Part shown: one piece after another, positions 15,476 to 24,207 of the stretch
How the letters are laid out: each line of letters opens with the position of its first letter
Position numbering within the stretch: position 1 is the stretch's first letter
The notes under the pieces: generated by a model
Database searches by the model: none
Told to the model about the DNA's origin: nothing
The model's input: the letters and a program-made list of their open reading frames with translations, nothing else
Assembly: GCA_963716095.1 (NCBI GenBank)
Contig: CAVQSV010000015.1
Location: forward strand, 1-64,000
DNA: 64,000 bases
Source of the DNA: Sva-07 sp963716095
GTDB taxonomy: Bacteria > Actinomycetota > Acidimicrobiia > Acidimicrobiales > Ilumatobacteraceae
Reading direction: 5' to 3'
Program-made: the position numbers and the translations under genes

Positions 15476-16951
15476 TCAGGCTCGCGCCGTGTCCAGGCCC
15501 GCGAGGTACTGATCGCTCGACAGCAAGATCCTGGATGCGACCGCGTCCGAACAGTTGATCAGCCCAGCCGCCACGAGGCCGGCCATGAAGGCATGGTCGC
15601 TCCGAAGATCGTGGCCGTAGCCGCCAGCGTTCGGCTGCAGACCCTGCTTCTCGAGCGCTTCGATATCGCGGTGGTATCCGTCGGCGTACACGCCGCTCAC
15701 GAAGAAGTCGGCGTCATGCAACGAGATTTCGGATGGATTCGATCTCAGTACGTCGTAGACGATTCGGCTGAGCCCGTAGAGACTGGACTCGAGGCCGAGC
15801 GAGAACTCGTTGGGCATGACCCTGACGTCGCTGCGGCGAAGGAGGGCTGGCGGCCCGGTTGCCGACGAGGCGGTGCGAAGCACGGCGAGCCGAAGCGAGC
15901 CCTCGTCGAGCAACTGCTCGACCTCCGATGCGAGGACGTTTGCGCTGTTCTCGGCGTAGTAGGCCACATCAGTTCGATCACCGCTGTGAGCGTGCCTTGC
16001 GGCGGCCTTCGTTCTGATGACCACGTCATGATCGGCGGTGGTCGCGAGCGGGATCGCTGAGAGAGGAGTCGGCCCGGCGATCGCCACGGTGCGGCCGGCC
16101 AGCAAGGTCGTCAGCCTGTCGGGTGGTGACAGTGAGCGGTGCCGTGCAGGGTCCCCAGTCATCAGCTCGAGGTCAGCCAGGACACGCTGGTAGCTCGATG
16201 GCCCAATGAGCCGCGCGATATCGGGCTCGTCGGCGAGCCGGCACAATGCAGCGCCTGGTCCTTCCAGGTAGGCCGTGGCTTGCACTGCGCGGATGGCGGC
16301 AGAAGGAGAGCGGACCGGCTCAGCGAGCACCATCTGAGCAAATCGGTCCTTGGCAGCGAACGCTGCTCGGTGGTCTCCTCGGTTCAACAGCATCCAGTAC
16401 AGGACGAGCCAAGCATCGGCTGTCGGCTCTGTAGTGCCTGTGAGGGCATTCATGAGAATCCGCGGGTTGTTGTGCTCGTGTGACGCAGTGATCGCCTCAC
16501 TTCGGATCTCGGCGTCGGCCGGCCAGAGTGCCGCCGACAAGGCCGTGGCCCAATCGCAGGCCCGAAGAGCGACGCGGATCAAGTGGTATCGAGCCGCTCG
16601 ATGCTCAGGGTTCTCGGCGAGGGCCGCCAGCATGCAGCTTCTGTGGAAAGCGAAGTCTTCAGCGGAGTATGCCCCTCGAAGGGTTGCCGATGCCGACCGG
16701 GTGCGTCCGAGTCGGTACCACGCTTCTGGGTCGGTCGGGTCGAGATCGATCGCGAGTTGGAATTGTTCGGCGGCGCGTGCGGGCTCTCGAGCGAGTTCAT
16801 GAGCCGCACCACGTTCGAACGACCCGCGGCGCTCGTCGAATTGCTGGGCGATTCGAGCGGCGGAAATGGCCGCCGCGGGGTCGCCGCAATACGACGGAGT
16901 GAGTCCGGTGGTGGGAAGGGCAACGAGCCCCAGCGGGCCGCCGACCCTCAA
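15476..16951 (-). CDS. TPR-like protein with a putative GT29-like transferase domain
   Basis: A 491-aa protein with two parts. Residues about 30-270 look like helical repeats (AAEQFQLAIDLDPTDPEAWYRLGRT is a clear TPR). Residues about 285-490 contain TVAIAGPTPLSAIP and DHDVVIRTKAAARHAH, which resemble the sialyl-motif-like start of GT29 family and related bacterial proteins (a 'VAIVGNxP ... D..V.R.N' pattern). Then follows GLSRIVYDVLRSNP and a conserved-looking FFVSGVYADGYH. No signal peptide is seen. The assigned start is a TTG; a later start is possible. Convergent with the putative sialyltransferase gene, so a second transferase for the same glycan is plausible but inferred. Confidence 0.5.
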   Translation of the reverse strand: MRVGGPLGLVALPTTGLTPSYCGDPAAAISAARIAQQFDERRGSFERGAAHELAREPARAAEQFQLAIDLDPTDPEAWYRLGRTRSASATLRGAYSAEDFAFHRSCMLAALAENPEHRAARYHLIRVALRACDWATALSAALWPADAEIRSEAITASHEHNNPRILMNALTGTTEPTADAWLVLYWMLLNRGDHRAAFAAKDRFAQMVLAEPVRSPSAAIRAVQATAYLEGPGAALCRLADEPDIARLIGPSSYQRVLADLELMTGDPARHRSLSPPDRLTTLLAGRTVAIAGPTPLSAIPLATTADHDVVIRTKAAARHAHSGDRTDVAYYAENSANVLASEVEQLLDEGSLRLAVLRTASSATGPPALLRRSDVRVMPNEFSLGLESSLYGLSRIVYDVLRSNPSEISLHDADFFVSGVYADGYHRDIEALEKQGLQPNAGGYGHDLRSDHAFMAGLVAAGLINCSDAVASRILLSSDQYLAGLDTARA

Positions 16952-17251
16952 ATTTCACGCTGAGTTCCAACCAGCCGTCGGCGCAGCTGTTGTCGAGCCG
17001 GACTGAGCACTCAGCGAGCCACTGTCCCCGAGCGCGGAGCTCCCGCCTTCCTGAGCGCTCTTGCGAGGCCGGCGGACGAGCTGCTCCAACTCCCGATCAC
17101 ACGAAGAGGAGCACGGGATGCCGTCAAGCGGGCGAAATTCGGTGGCCGGTACGTTCTCCGATCGGCACGGCGGCGCGCAACGGCGTGCAGGTGGCGTCGA
17201 AGGACGAAAGACAAGACCCCGATCGGCTTCAACGGGAAGCCTTGCGCCACG
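16952..17251. other. 300-bp gap, nothing recognised
   Basis: This lies between the start of the TPR-like gene and the repaired stop of the Wzt-like gene on the same strand. The frame of the Wzt-like gene runs on through it to 17011 only because of a shift, and the translated tail (Arg/Ser-rich) does not look like protein. I see no clear hairpin or gene. Confidence 0.4.
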
Positions 17252-18024
17252 TCAGGAGTGCTCGCTCTCGTAGGCAGCGACGACCTCGTCGACCCCACCG
17301 GCGCGGCGCGGATCCGGCCGCTGTCCAACCAGATGACGCGCGAGCAGGTGCTCTGGATCTCCTTCAGGTTGTGGGTGACCATCAGCACCGTTCCCGCCTC
17401 GTTGCGGATTTCGTTGATGCGGGCGAGGCTTCGCTCTCGGAAGCTCTTGTCACCGACTGCGAGCGCTTCATCGATCAGGAGCACGTCGGGAACTCGGAGG
17501 GTCGAGATCGAGAACGCCAGCCGGGCGCGCATCCCCGACGAGTAGGTCCGCATTGGACGGGCCATCGCGTCACCAAGACCTGAGAATTCGGTCACCTCGT
17601 CCATTTTCGCAAGGACCTCCGGGCGGGTCATGCCGATGGCGAGTCCTCCGAGCATCACGTTTCTGTAGCCCGAGAGTGTCGGCTTCAGTGCTGCGCCGAC
17701 CCCGAGCAGATATGCCTCGCCGCGGACCAACACCGTCCCATTGCTGCGGGATTGGAGACCCGCAACAGCTCGAAGCAAGGTCGACTTGCCTGACCCGTTC
17801 GAACCGATGATGCCAACCGCTTCCCCGATGCGAACGTCGAAGGACACTGACTTGACTGCGTGGACCACGATGGATTTCCGCGAGCGAAAGCCCTTCTGGA
17901 CGAGCTCACGCACGCCAAAGCTCTGGTCCTCGTAGACGCGATACTCGATGTCGAGGTCTCGGACCGAGATGCTCAGTGCTTCTCGGCTGATGTCGAGCGT
18001 GGCAGCCAGATTGGATTCAGTCAC
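17252..18024 (-). CDS. Polysaccharide ABC exporter ATP-binding subunit (Wzt/TagH-like)
   Basis: The ATPase of an ABC-2 polysaccharide exporter. It has an N-terminal extension (LDIEYRVYEDQSFGVRELVQKG) typical of Wzt/KpsT. Walker A is GIIGSNGSGKSTLLR, the signature region is TYSSGMRARLAFSIS, Walker B is VLLIDEALAVGD, and the H-loop is MVTHNLKEI. A shift near 17300 restores the usual tail VDEVVAAYESEHS and a stop at 17252, giving about 257 aa without the carbohydrate-binding Wzt_C domain. The ATG at 18024 overlaps the permease stop by 8 bases (permease first, then ATPase), so they form one operon. It energises export of a chain across the membrane. Confidence 0.88.
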
Positions 18025-18855
18025 GGGCGTACCTCTCCTCCGCCTTACGGAACCACAGAAATCCCAAGATGGCGATTCCGATGGTCCAGATCGCTCCGGA
18101 CACCAACAACGCGGTGTTGTAGTAGCCGCCGAGAACGCACCAGCGAGCAGTGGTCAAGAAGCAATAGAACGGGTTGATGGTGAACGCCCAGGACCATTCG
18201 CTGCTGGCATAGGCCTCGGCGTTGAAGATCACCCCAGACATGTACATCAGGAGCCGAACTGAAGGGCAGAATCTGGGTGGTGTCAGCGAAAGTGTGTGGT
18301 GGTGCGAGCTGCGACCATGGCCGCGCCAAAGTTGAACACGAGCTGAACTGCGAAGAGGGCGAAGAGCAGGGCCCATTGCCATCGGAACGGCTGGCCGGTG
18401 AGCAACGCAACACCGAAGATCACGGCGAACGACGACACCGACGCCAACGCTTCCGTGAGCGTCGACGTCATCGGCAGAATGACTCTCGGGAACTTGATCG
18501 CCTTGAGGAGGCCCACGTTGCTGATGATCGACTTTGCCCCGGCGATGGTGGCGCTTCGTGAATACTCGAAGGTGAAGAGGCCCACGGTGATGAACAAGAT
18601 GAAGTTGTCGACGCCGCGGGTGGTCTTCAGGAGGAGCCCGAAGATGAGGTAGAACACGCTGATCTGGAGTATCGGGTTGAGCAGATGCCAGAAGCTGCCG
18701 AGCACGGTGAGGGCCTGTCGGCTGCGCAATTCACTGCGTGCGACGTACGTCATGTAGCTGCGGCGATTCCAGACTTCGCGCAGATAGCTGCCGAGTCGGT
18801 CTGCCTCAGCGATGTCTCGGAGCTCTCCGATGTTGCGCTGTTCGACGTGCTCCAT
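18017..18855 (-). CDS. Polysaccharide ABC exporter permease (Wzm/TagG-like), frameshifted
   Basis: The ABC-2 membrane subunit paired with the ATPase that follows. The N-terminal part, MTYVARSELRSRQALTVLGSFWHLLNPILQ, has the typical 'R..... LG..W...P' entry. Then come helices ISVFYLIFGLLLK and VGLFTFEYSRSATI, the coupling region LKAIKFPRVILPMTSTL, and helices FAVIFGVALL and ALLFALFAVQLVF. After two shifts near 18285-18370 the protein continues MYMSGVIFNAEAYA, AFTINPFYCFLTTARW and LLVSGAIWTIGIAILGFLWF, ending at 18017. Repaired length is about 278 aa with six helices. Divergent from the Stealth gene. Confidence 0.85.
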
Positions 18856-18941
18856 GCGTCGGCGAGCCTACTTGCGACCAGCCGGCTGAGCTCGCGTTTC
18901 CGGGCGTCCTTCCAACGGCGCTGTCGGTAAACTCCGCACGG

Positions 18942-20632
18942 ATGGCCCCGAGTCTTCAGCGACTTCAGTACCTGTGGCGCCGCTACTCGGTCGATCGTCG
19001 GCTTCCTCCGGCAGTTCTCCACGTCTACCTCGATGTTCTGCGCCTCAGTGTGCGGGACAGAGCCGACCGAGTGATCGCTCGACTTCGACCTCCGATCAGC
19101 ACCGGCAATCGAGGCCAACTCGCCGGCGTCCTCGTTCGACAGGGACGCCGGCGAGTGGCCGCTTCCGGTCGACTCGATTGTTCTTTCGACGAACTTGGCC
19201 ATCGTTTTGGTCAACGCCTGTGCGACGCTCTCGAGTCATCGGGAGTCGATGTCTTCCTCGTCCGGCGCGAAGGTGACTCGGTCGTCCTGGGAATTCACCT
19301 GGTGCAGCGTGCTGACGCCATGACGGCGTTGATCGAACACCTCGACGAGCCGGGCTGGTTGCTCGACTGGGAAGACCGTTGTGGTGTGCGAACGTCGTCG
19401 GTGCAGGCAGCGAGAAACCACCGAGGCATCGCTCGCTCTCGTTCGTGGAAGGTGTACCGGCCGGCTGCGTGGGGCGGCATGTCCGTTGGGCGTTCCCAGG
19501 CAGCAGCCATCACGTTCTGGGAGCAGGGCAGTTCGGGTGACTTGGAATTGGTGGGGACCCGTGGTCTGGAACGCTTCGATGCTCGAAGCAGTCGGACAAT
19601 TGAGTGCCTCGATGGGCACGCCTATCCCGGTCGATCGGCCCTTGCGGTCGGCTCGGACATGGCCCGAGTCAACGTGCCGATTGACATCGTGTACACCTGG
19701 GTCGACGGGAGCGACCCCGAGTGGAGCCGGCAGTTCCGGTCGGTAGCGGAACAGGTGGGCCGGAGCACGGACGAGCCGGCCCTCGATGCGGCCCGGTACA
19801 GAGTCGAGACGAGTTGAGATACTCGATGCGGTCGGTCTGGGCCAATTGTGGGTGGGCGCGACGGATCTTTGTGGTCACTGCAGGGCACACACCGAGCTGC
19901 TGGCTGACGAACCACCCAGATGTTCAGGTGATCGACCATTCGGCGATCCTGCCCGCAGATGCCCTGCCGACGTTCAACTCCCATGCGATCGAGGCGTCGT
20001 TGCATCGGATCCCGGGCTTGTCGGAGCACTTCGTGTACTTCAATGACGACATGCTGGTGGGTAGGCCCCTTCGTCCCGAGGTGTTCTTCACAGCGAACGG
20101 TCTGGCACGGGTCTTTCAAGGCGGAGCCAGGATCCCTGCTGAGGAAGATGGAGACACGCTCGCCGTGGATACGGCGGCGATGCAGAGGCCGCGAGATTCT
20201 CCAGAGAGAATTTGGCCGGCACCTGCTCGACAAGCCGTACCACTCCCCTTATCCACTGCGTCGCAGCGTGATGGAGGAGATCGAGGCGAGGTTCCCTGAC
20301 GTGGTGCACGCAACGATGCGAAGTCGTTTTCGTTCAGCGAGCGACCTCAGCGTCTCTGCTTCCTTTGCGCAGCACTACGGACTCGCAACTGGTCGCGGGG
20401 GTCCTCTCGGACGTCGACAACGGGTACATCAACGTCGAGTCGGGCCGGCTTCGTTGGCATCTTTCGAGAATCCGCCTGGGCGCCCGATTCGATACGTTCT
20501 GCATCAACGACACGGACAGTCGCCACGCCGACCGCGAGCAACGAGATGCTGATCGCGGAGTTCTTCGAGGAGTGCTTCCCTGTCGCTGCGCCCTGGGAGC
20601 ATTCCAGCGAATCCCCGTTGGCAGGTCCCTAG
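18942..20632 (+). CDS. Stealth-family capsule hexose-1-phosphate transferase, multiply frameshifted
   Basis: Stealth proteins transfer sugar-1-phosphate from UDP-sugars into phosphodiester-linked capsule polymers and are related to GlcNAc-1-phosphotransferase. All four conserved regions can be read. CR1: PIDIVYTWVDGSDPEWSRQF. CR2: ELRYSMRSVWANCGWARRIF, VIDHSAILP, LPTFNSHAIEASLHRIPGLS, FVYFNDDMLVGRPL. CR3: REFGRHLLDKPYHSPYPLRR and SRFRSASDLS. CR4: CINDTD. Shifts occur near 19810, 20165, 20380 and 20535. The N-terminal 240 residues are a variable leader found in this family. Repaired end is the TAG at 20632. Divergent from the Wzm/Wzt pair, so it may help build the polymer they export. Confidence 0.88.
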
Positions 20633-20641
20633 TGCACCGCT

Positions 20642-21500
20642 ATGGATCGCGAGCATGGTGGGCGTACGCGAGAGTTCGTCACGGAGGTCCTGTGCTCCCG
20701 CGCAGCGTCCGCAGGCACGCGCAGCAGATGGATCGCGCTGGATCTGATTCGGCCGAGGCGCTTCTTCGATGCCACCTCGGGTACCAAGCACGCTTTGAGC
20801 CGTTCGCAACGAGTGTCGGCATCGTCTGTGTGACGAGTCGTCCGGACATGCTGACAAGCCTGCTCGAGGGTGTGGCAGCGCAGCGGTACCCCGTCGAGGA
20901 TCTTGTTCTCGTGACCAACTCCAGCAAGTTCGATGATGTCGACGTCGAAGAAGAGTTGAAGCTGGTGGAGAGCAGCCAGGGTTGGCGAGCAAGCGTGCTT
21001 CGCCGCGATGAGTCCCGGTCGCTCGGGCGCTGCCTGAATGACGCATTGGGCCAGACCGACGCCCGGTTCGTTGCGAAGTTCGACGACGACGACGTCTACG
21101 GCCCGGACTACTTGGCCGACACCATGCGCGCGCACGCGTACGCGCGGGCAGCTGTCGTGGGCAAGCACACCTACTACGCCTATCTCGCTGAGCGAGGACC
21201 GAACCGTGTTGCGTTTCCCAGACCCATGAGTTCTCGATACAGTGCGACTCTCGCCGGCGGAACGCTCGTGATCGATCGAGATCGGATGGCTCGGTGCGGT
21301 TCGCGGACGTCTCGATCGGTGAGGATCGCGCCTTCTGCTGCGTGCCTTCGACGCGGCGACTGCCACGTTCTCGGCCGACCGGTTCGGCTTCACCCAGACA
21401 CGAGTCAGGAGACAACACCTGGAATGTCGATCTTGAGCGGCTTCCTGATCGGAACGACGCCCGTCAGTCGGGGACCGCCGCCGACGTGGTCGACCTGTGA
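20642..21500 (+). CDS. Family 2 glycosyltransferase, frameshifted
   Basis: A GT-A enzyme of the subgroup often found beside Stealth and CgeB-like genes. The motif order is VGIVCVTSRPDMLTSLLEGV, RYPVEDLVLVTNSS, SLGRCLNDALGQTDARFVAK, then the metal site FDDDDVYGPDYLADTM and VVGKHTYYAYLAE. After shifts near 21290-21390 it ends with RFADVSIGEDRAF and GDNTWNVDLERLPDR. The start is uncertain; an ATG at 20642 lies 10 bases after the Stealth stop, but a shift near 20770 is then needed to reach the main frame. It adds a sugar to the surface glycan; donor unknown. Confidence 0.75.
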
Positions 21501-21513
21501 GGAGCTGCAGATC

Positions 21514-22459
21514 ATGACGTACTGGGTCCCACTTCCGGACGGCGGCGCCCGATCGAGACCTGGACATCGTCGAGCCCAACTCGACCGCTGTCCAGCGTTT
21601 CCTGCGCCGCGAGGGGCTTGCGAACTACGAGCCGCCGACGGTGGCGACGCTGCTGGCCCTCTTCGAGCAACAGGATCCCGGGTTCGCCTTCTTCGACGTC
21701 GGAGCCAACATGGGGTTGTATGCGTTGCTCTGCGCGTCGTTGTTCGAACCGGGGGCGGTCGATGCATTCGAGCCGACGCCCAGCACCGCGGCGGTGCTCC
21801 GCAAGGCCGTTCGAGCCAATCGCTTGGACATCGGTGTGGTCGAGGCGGCCGCCGGTGATGCCGCAGGCCAAGCGACGCTCCATCTCTCCGACAAGTCAGA
21901 CGCATCCAACTCGCTCGTGGCCGGATTCAAGGCCAGCTCCAGCGGCATCACCGTGGAGACGATCCGCCTCGACGATCATGTCGCGGCAACCGGGCATGCG
22001 CCCGCCGTGATGAAGATCGACGTCGAGACATTCGAGCCGGCCGTGCTTGCCGGCGCCGTCGACACGATCGAGCGACATCGGCCCTACATCGTGCTCGAGG
22101 TGCTCAATCGGCGAGGGCACGATCACGGGGTGGAGATCACCGAGGCGATGGCGGGCTACGGGTACAGCTTCTATGAGCTCTCGCAGACGCCGTCCTGGGA
22201 GCCGAGCGACGTCGTTCGAGGGATCCCGAAGAGTGGTCACCTCGATTGGCTGCTCGCGCCCACGCCCCTCGAGAGCGACTTCGCAGACCGGTTCGATCGT
22301 TGGGCAGATCGCTTGTCGGCGTGTACCGCCGACCGGAACTCGTCGGTCCCGCTCTGGTTGTCGGTCAAGGCGGCCATGGGTCGAGGAGGAATTCGGGAGG
22401 TCGTCGCATCGGGCCGCCGGTACGCCGCAGCGATTCGGCGCGGCAGAACGTCGACGTGA
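21514..22459 (+). CDS. FkbM family SAM-dependent methyltransferase, frameshifted at the N-terminus
   Basis: A sugar or glycan O-methyltransferase of the FkbM type. The SAM-binding motif I is FAFFDVGANMGLYALLCASL, followed by VDAFEPTPSTAAVLRK and the family signature PAVMKIDVETFEPAVLAGA. The tail (HLDWLLAPTPLESDF and onward) is variable. The best start is ATG 21514 (MTYWVPLPDGG), 13 bases after the previous gene. A shift near 21555 joins it to DLDIVEPNSTAVQRFLRREG. Repaired length is about 315 aa. Its stop overlaps the next gene's GTG (GTGA), so they are co-translated. Confidence 0.82.
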
Positions 22460-23253
22460 CCGAACCGAACCTGACGGTCGGCTACTCGACGTTGGCAACG
22501 CGGGCGGGTGCCATCGAACTGCCCCCTGCTCGGGCAGACATCGAGATCCTCATCGTGGTGCAGGATGCACCGCCGGGGTTCGATCTGGGTGTCGCTGATC
22601 GCTCCGACGTCCGAGTGGTGCTCGACGATGGCATCGGCGTGGCACGGAGCCGGAACGTCGTGCTCGACGAGGCCCAGGGCCGATACGTCCTGTTCGGCGA
22701 CGACGATGCCACCTGGCTCGTCGACGGCATCGACGAGCTGATGGGCCACCTGGACCGATCGCCCCGGACATCGATCGTCCAGGGCCGCGTGGCTGACGAG
22801 TCCGGGCGGCTGCGCAAGCGATATCCCGATCGGGTCACACGCCTGCATCGGTGGAATTCGGCCAAGGCGGGCACGATCGAGTTGATGGTGCGACGATCCG
22901 ACATCGTCGAGCACCGTGTTCGCTTCGACGAGGGGTTCGGTGCCGGGGCCGTCAACCATCTCGGTGATGAGTACATCTTCATCGCCGACGCTCTGCGGGC
23001 GGGGCTCCGGGGCGAGTTCGTGCCCGTGACGGTCGCCGTCCACGCAGCGGAATCCTCCGGCTTGGTCGGTGGGACGGTCGAAGATGCTCGATCACGCTCA
23101 GCGGTCTTCGAGCGCGTGTTCGGTCGCTTGGCGCCAATGCCCCGGCTGCTGTTCCTGCTGCGGCGACCGAAGCGGTTCGGTTCAGTCGCGCTCGGATGTC
23201 GGTTCGTGCTTGGTGGTCGAGCGATCGAGCGAGCCGCGGAGGAGCCCGGCTGA
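22456..23253 (+). CDS. Family 2-like glycosyltransferase
   Basis: A 265-aa protein starting at a GTG that overlaps the previous stop. It has IEILIVVQDAPPGFD, then GIGVARSRNVVLDEAQGRYVLFGDDDA, which matches GT2 enzymes of the 'GxGxSxxRN ... DDD' type that act on surface glycans. RFDEGFGAGAVNHLGDEYIFIAD is the usual acceptor-side motif. No membrane segment is visible apart from a weakly hydrophobic C-terminus (LPRLLFLLRRPKRFG-like). The last 72 bases overlap tail to tail with the opposite-strand glycosyltransferase. Confidence 0.78.
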   Translation: MTEPNLTVGYSTLATRAGAIELPPARADIEILIVVQDAPPGFDLGVADRSDVRVVLDDGIGVARSRNVVLDEAQGRYVLFGDDDATWLVDGIDELMGHLDRSPRTSIVQGRVADESGRLRKRYPDRVTRLHRWNSAKAGTIELMVRRSDIVEHRVRFDEGFGAGAVNHLGDEYIFIADALRAGLRGEFVPVTVAVHAAESSGLVGGTVEDARSRSAVFERVFGRLAPMPRLLFLLRRPKRFGSVALGCRFVLGGRAIERAAEEPG

Positions 23254-24207
23254 CCATGCTGTCGGCACGAGCCAGAACACGCCGGCAAGGCGGACGGGTT
23301 GGGCTCCGGTTCGGCGACCAACCCTGATCGATTCAGCCACGACGGCCCCGATCGCGACGGCGGGCACGACGGACAGCCTGCGCCACCGACACGCGGCGGC
23401 GGCAGTCAGCCCCGCCCCAGCGACCGCCACGGGCGGAGCGAGCTGGCGCAAGCGGGCCGAGTGCGGATGCATCCGCATCACGACCGCCTTCCACCGTCCG
23501 TACTCGAAGTACTGCGTGGCGAGCGCCCGCCATGACCCACGGGGTCGATAACCGACCGACAACGTCGGGTCGAACCACACGTCGCCGCCGGCCTTGCGGA
23601 GGCGGATGTTGAGTTCGTAGTCCTGGTTGCGGATCAGGCGTTCGTCGAACAGGCCGACCGCCTCGATCGCGGCGCGGTCGAACACCCCGAGGAAGACCGT
23701 GTCGACGGGACCCTCCTCGCCGCCAACGCGATACGAGGCGCCCCCCGTGCCGAGCCACGACGTCGTCGCAGCCGCCACCGCTTGTTCGAACGGCGTCGTC
23801 GCGACCGGCACTTGGAGCCCGCCGACATTGACGGCCCCCGTCCGCTGCATGGTCTCGACCGCACGCTGGATGTACCCGTCGGACAACTCGCTGTGGCCGT
23901 CGACGCGGACCACGATCGGCGCCGTTCCGGCCCGGATGGCGACGTTCAGCGCCGAGGGGGTGAGACCGCTCGGGTTGTCGACGACGACCAGATCGTCACC
24001 GGTCGCAGCCAACTCGGCTGCGACGCGCTCGGTCCCGTCACCCGAGGGGCCGACGCCCAGGAAGATGCGAACCCGGCCCGGGTACTCCTGTGATCGGACC
24101 GCAGCGACTGCCGCGACGAGGTGCTCGGCTTCGTTGCGGATCGGCATCACCACGTCGACATCTGGCCACGCCGAGATCGGGTCACCCTGTGCTTCGGCGT
24201 CAGACAC
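23182..24207 (-). CDS. Family 2 glycosyltransferase, ExoA-like, with C-terminal membrane segments
   Basis: A 341-aa GT-A enzyme. It has VDVVMPIRNEAEHLVAAVAAV, GPSGDGTERVAAEL, the donor site VRVDGHSEL, VGLFDERLIRNQDYELNIRL (ED motif region) and YRPRGSWRALATQYFEYGRW, the order seen in succinoglycan-type ExoA enzymes. The C-terminus has two or three hydrophobic helices (PPVAVAGAGLTAAAA, VVPAVAIGAVVAESI, GVFWLVPTAWSAGLL), placing it at the membrane. Its start overlaps the upstream PGT stop by 8 bases, so the two are one operon. The 3' end overlaps the convergent gene by 72 bases. Confidence 0.87.
   Translation of the reverse strand: MSDAEAQGDPISAWPDVDVVMPIRNEAEHLVAAVAAVRSQEYPGRVRIFLGVGPSGDGTERVAAELAATGDDLVVVDNPSGLTPSALNVAIRAGTAPIVVRVDGHSELSDGYIQRAVETMQRTGAVNVGGLQVPVATTPFEQAVAAATTSWLGTGGASYRVGGEEGPVDTVFLGVFDRAAIEAVGLFDERLIRNQDYELNIRLRKAGGDVWFDPTLSVGYRPRGSWRALATQYFEYGRWKAVVMRMHPHSARLRQLAPPVAVAGAGLTAAAACRWRRLSVVPAVAIGAVVAESIRVGRRTGAQPVRLAGVFWLVPTAWSAGLLRGSLDRSTTKHEPTSERD

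Noticed and set aside
17011..17251. C-terminal 80 codons of the Wzt-like open frame
   Set aside because: Beyond the conserved tail, which is restored in another frame by a one-base shift with a stop at 17252; the extra residues are Arg/Ser-rich and unlike any Wzt_C domain.
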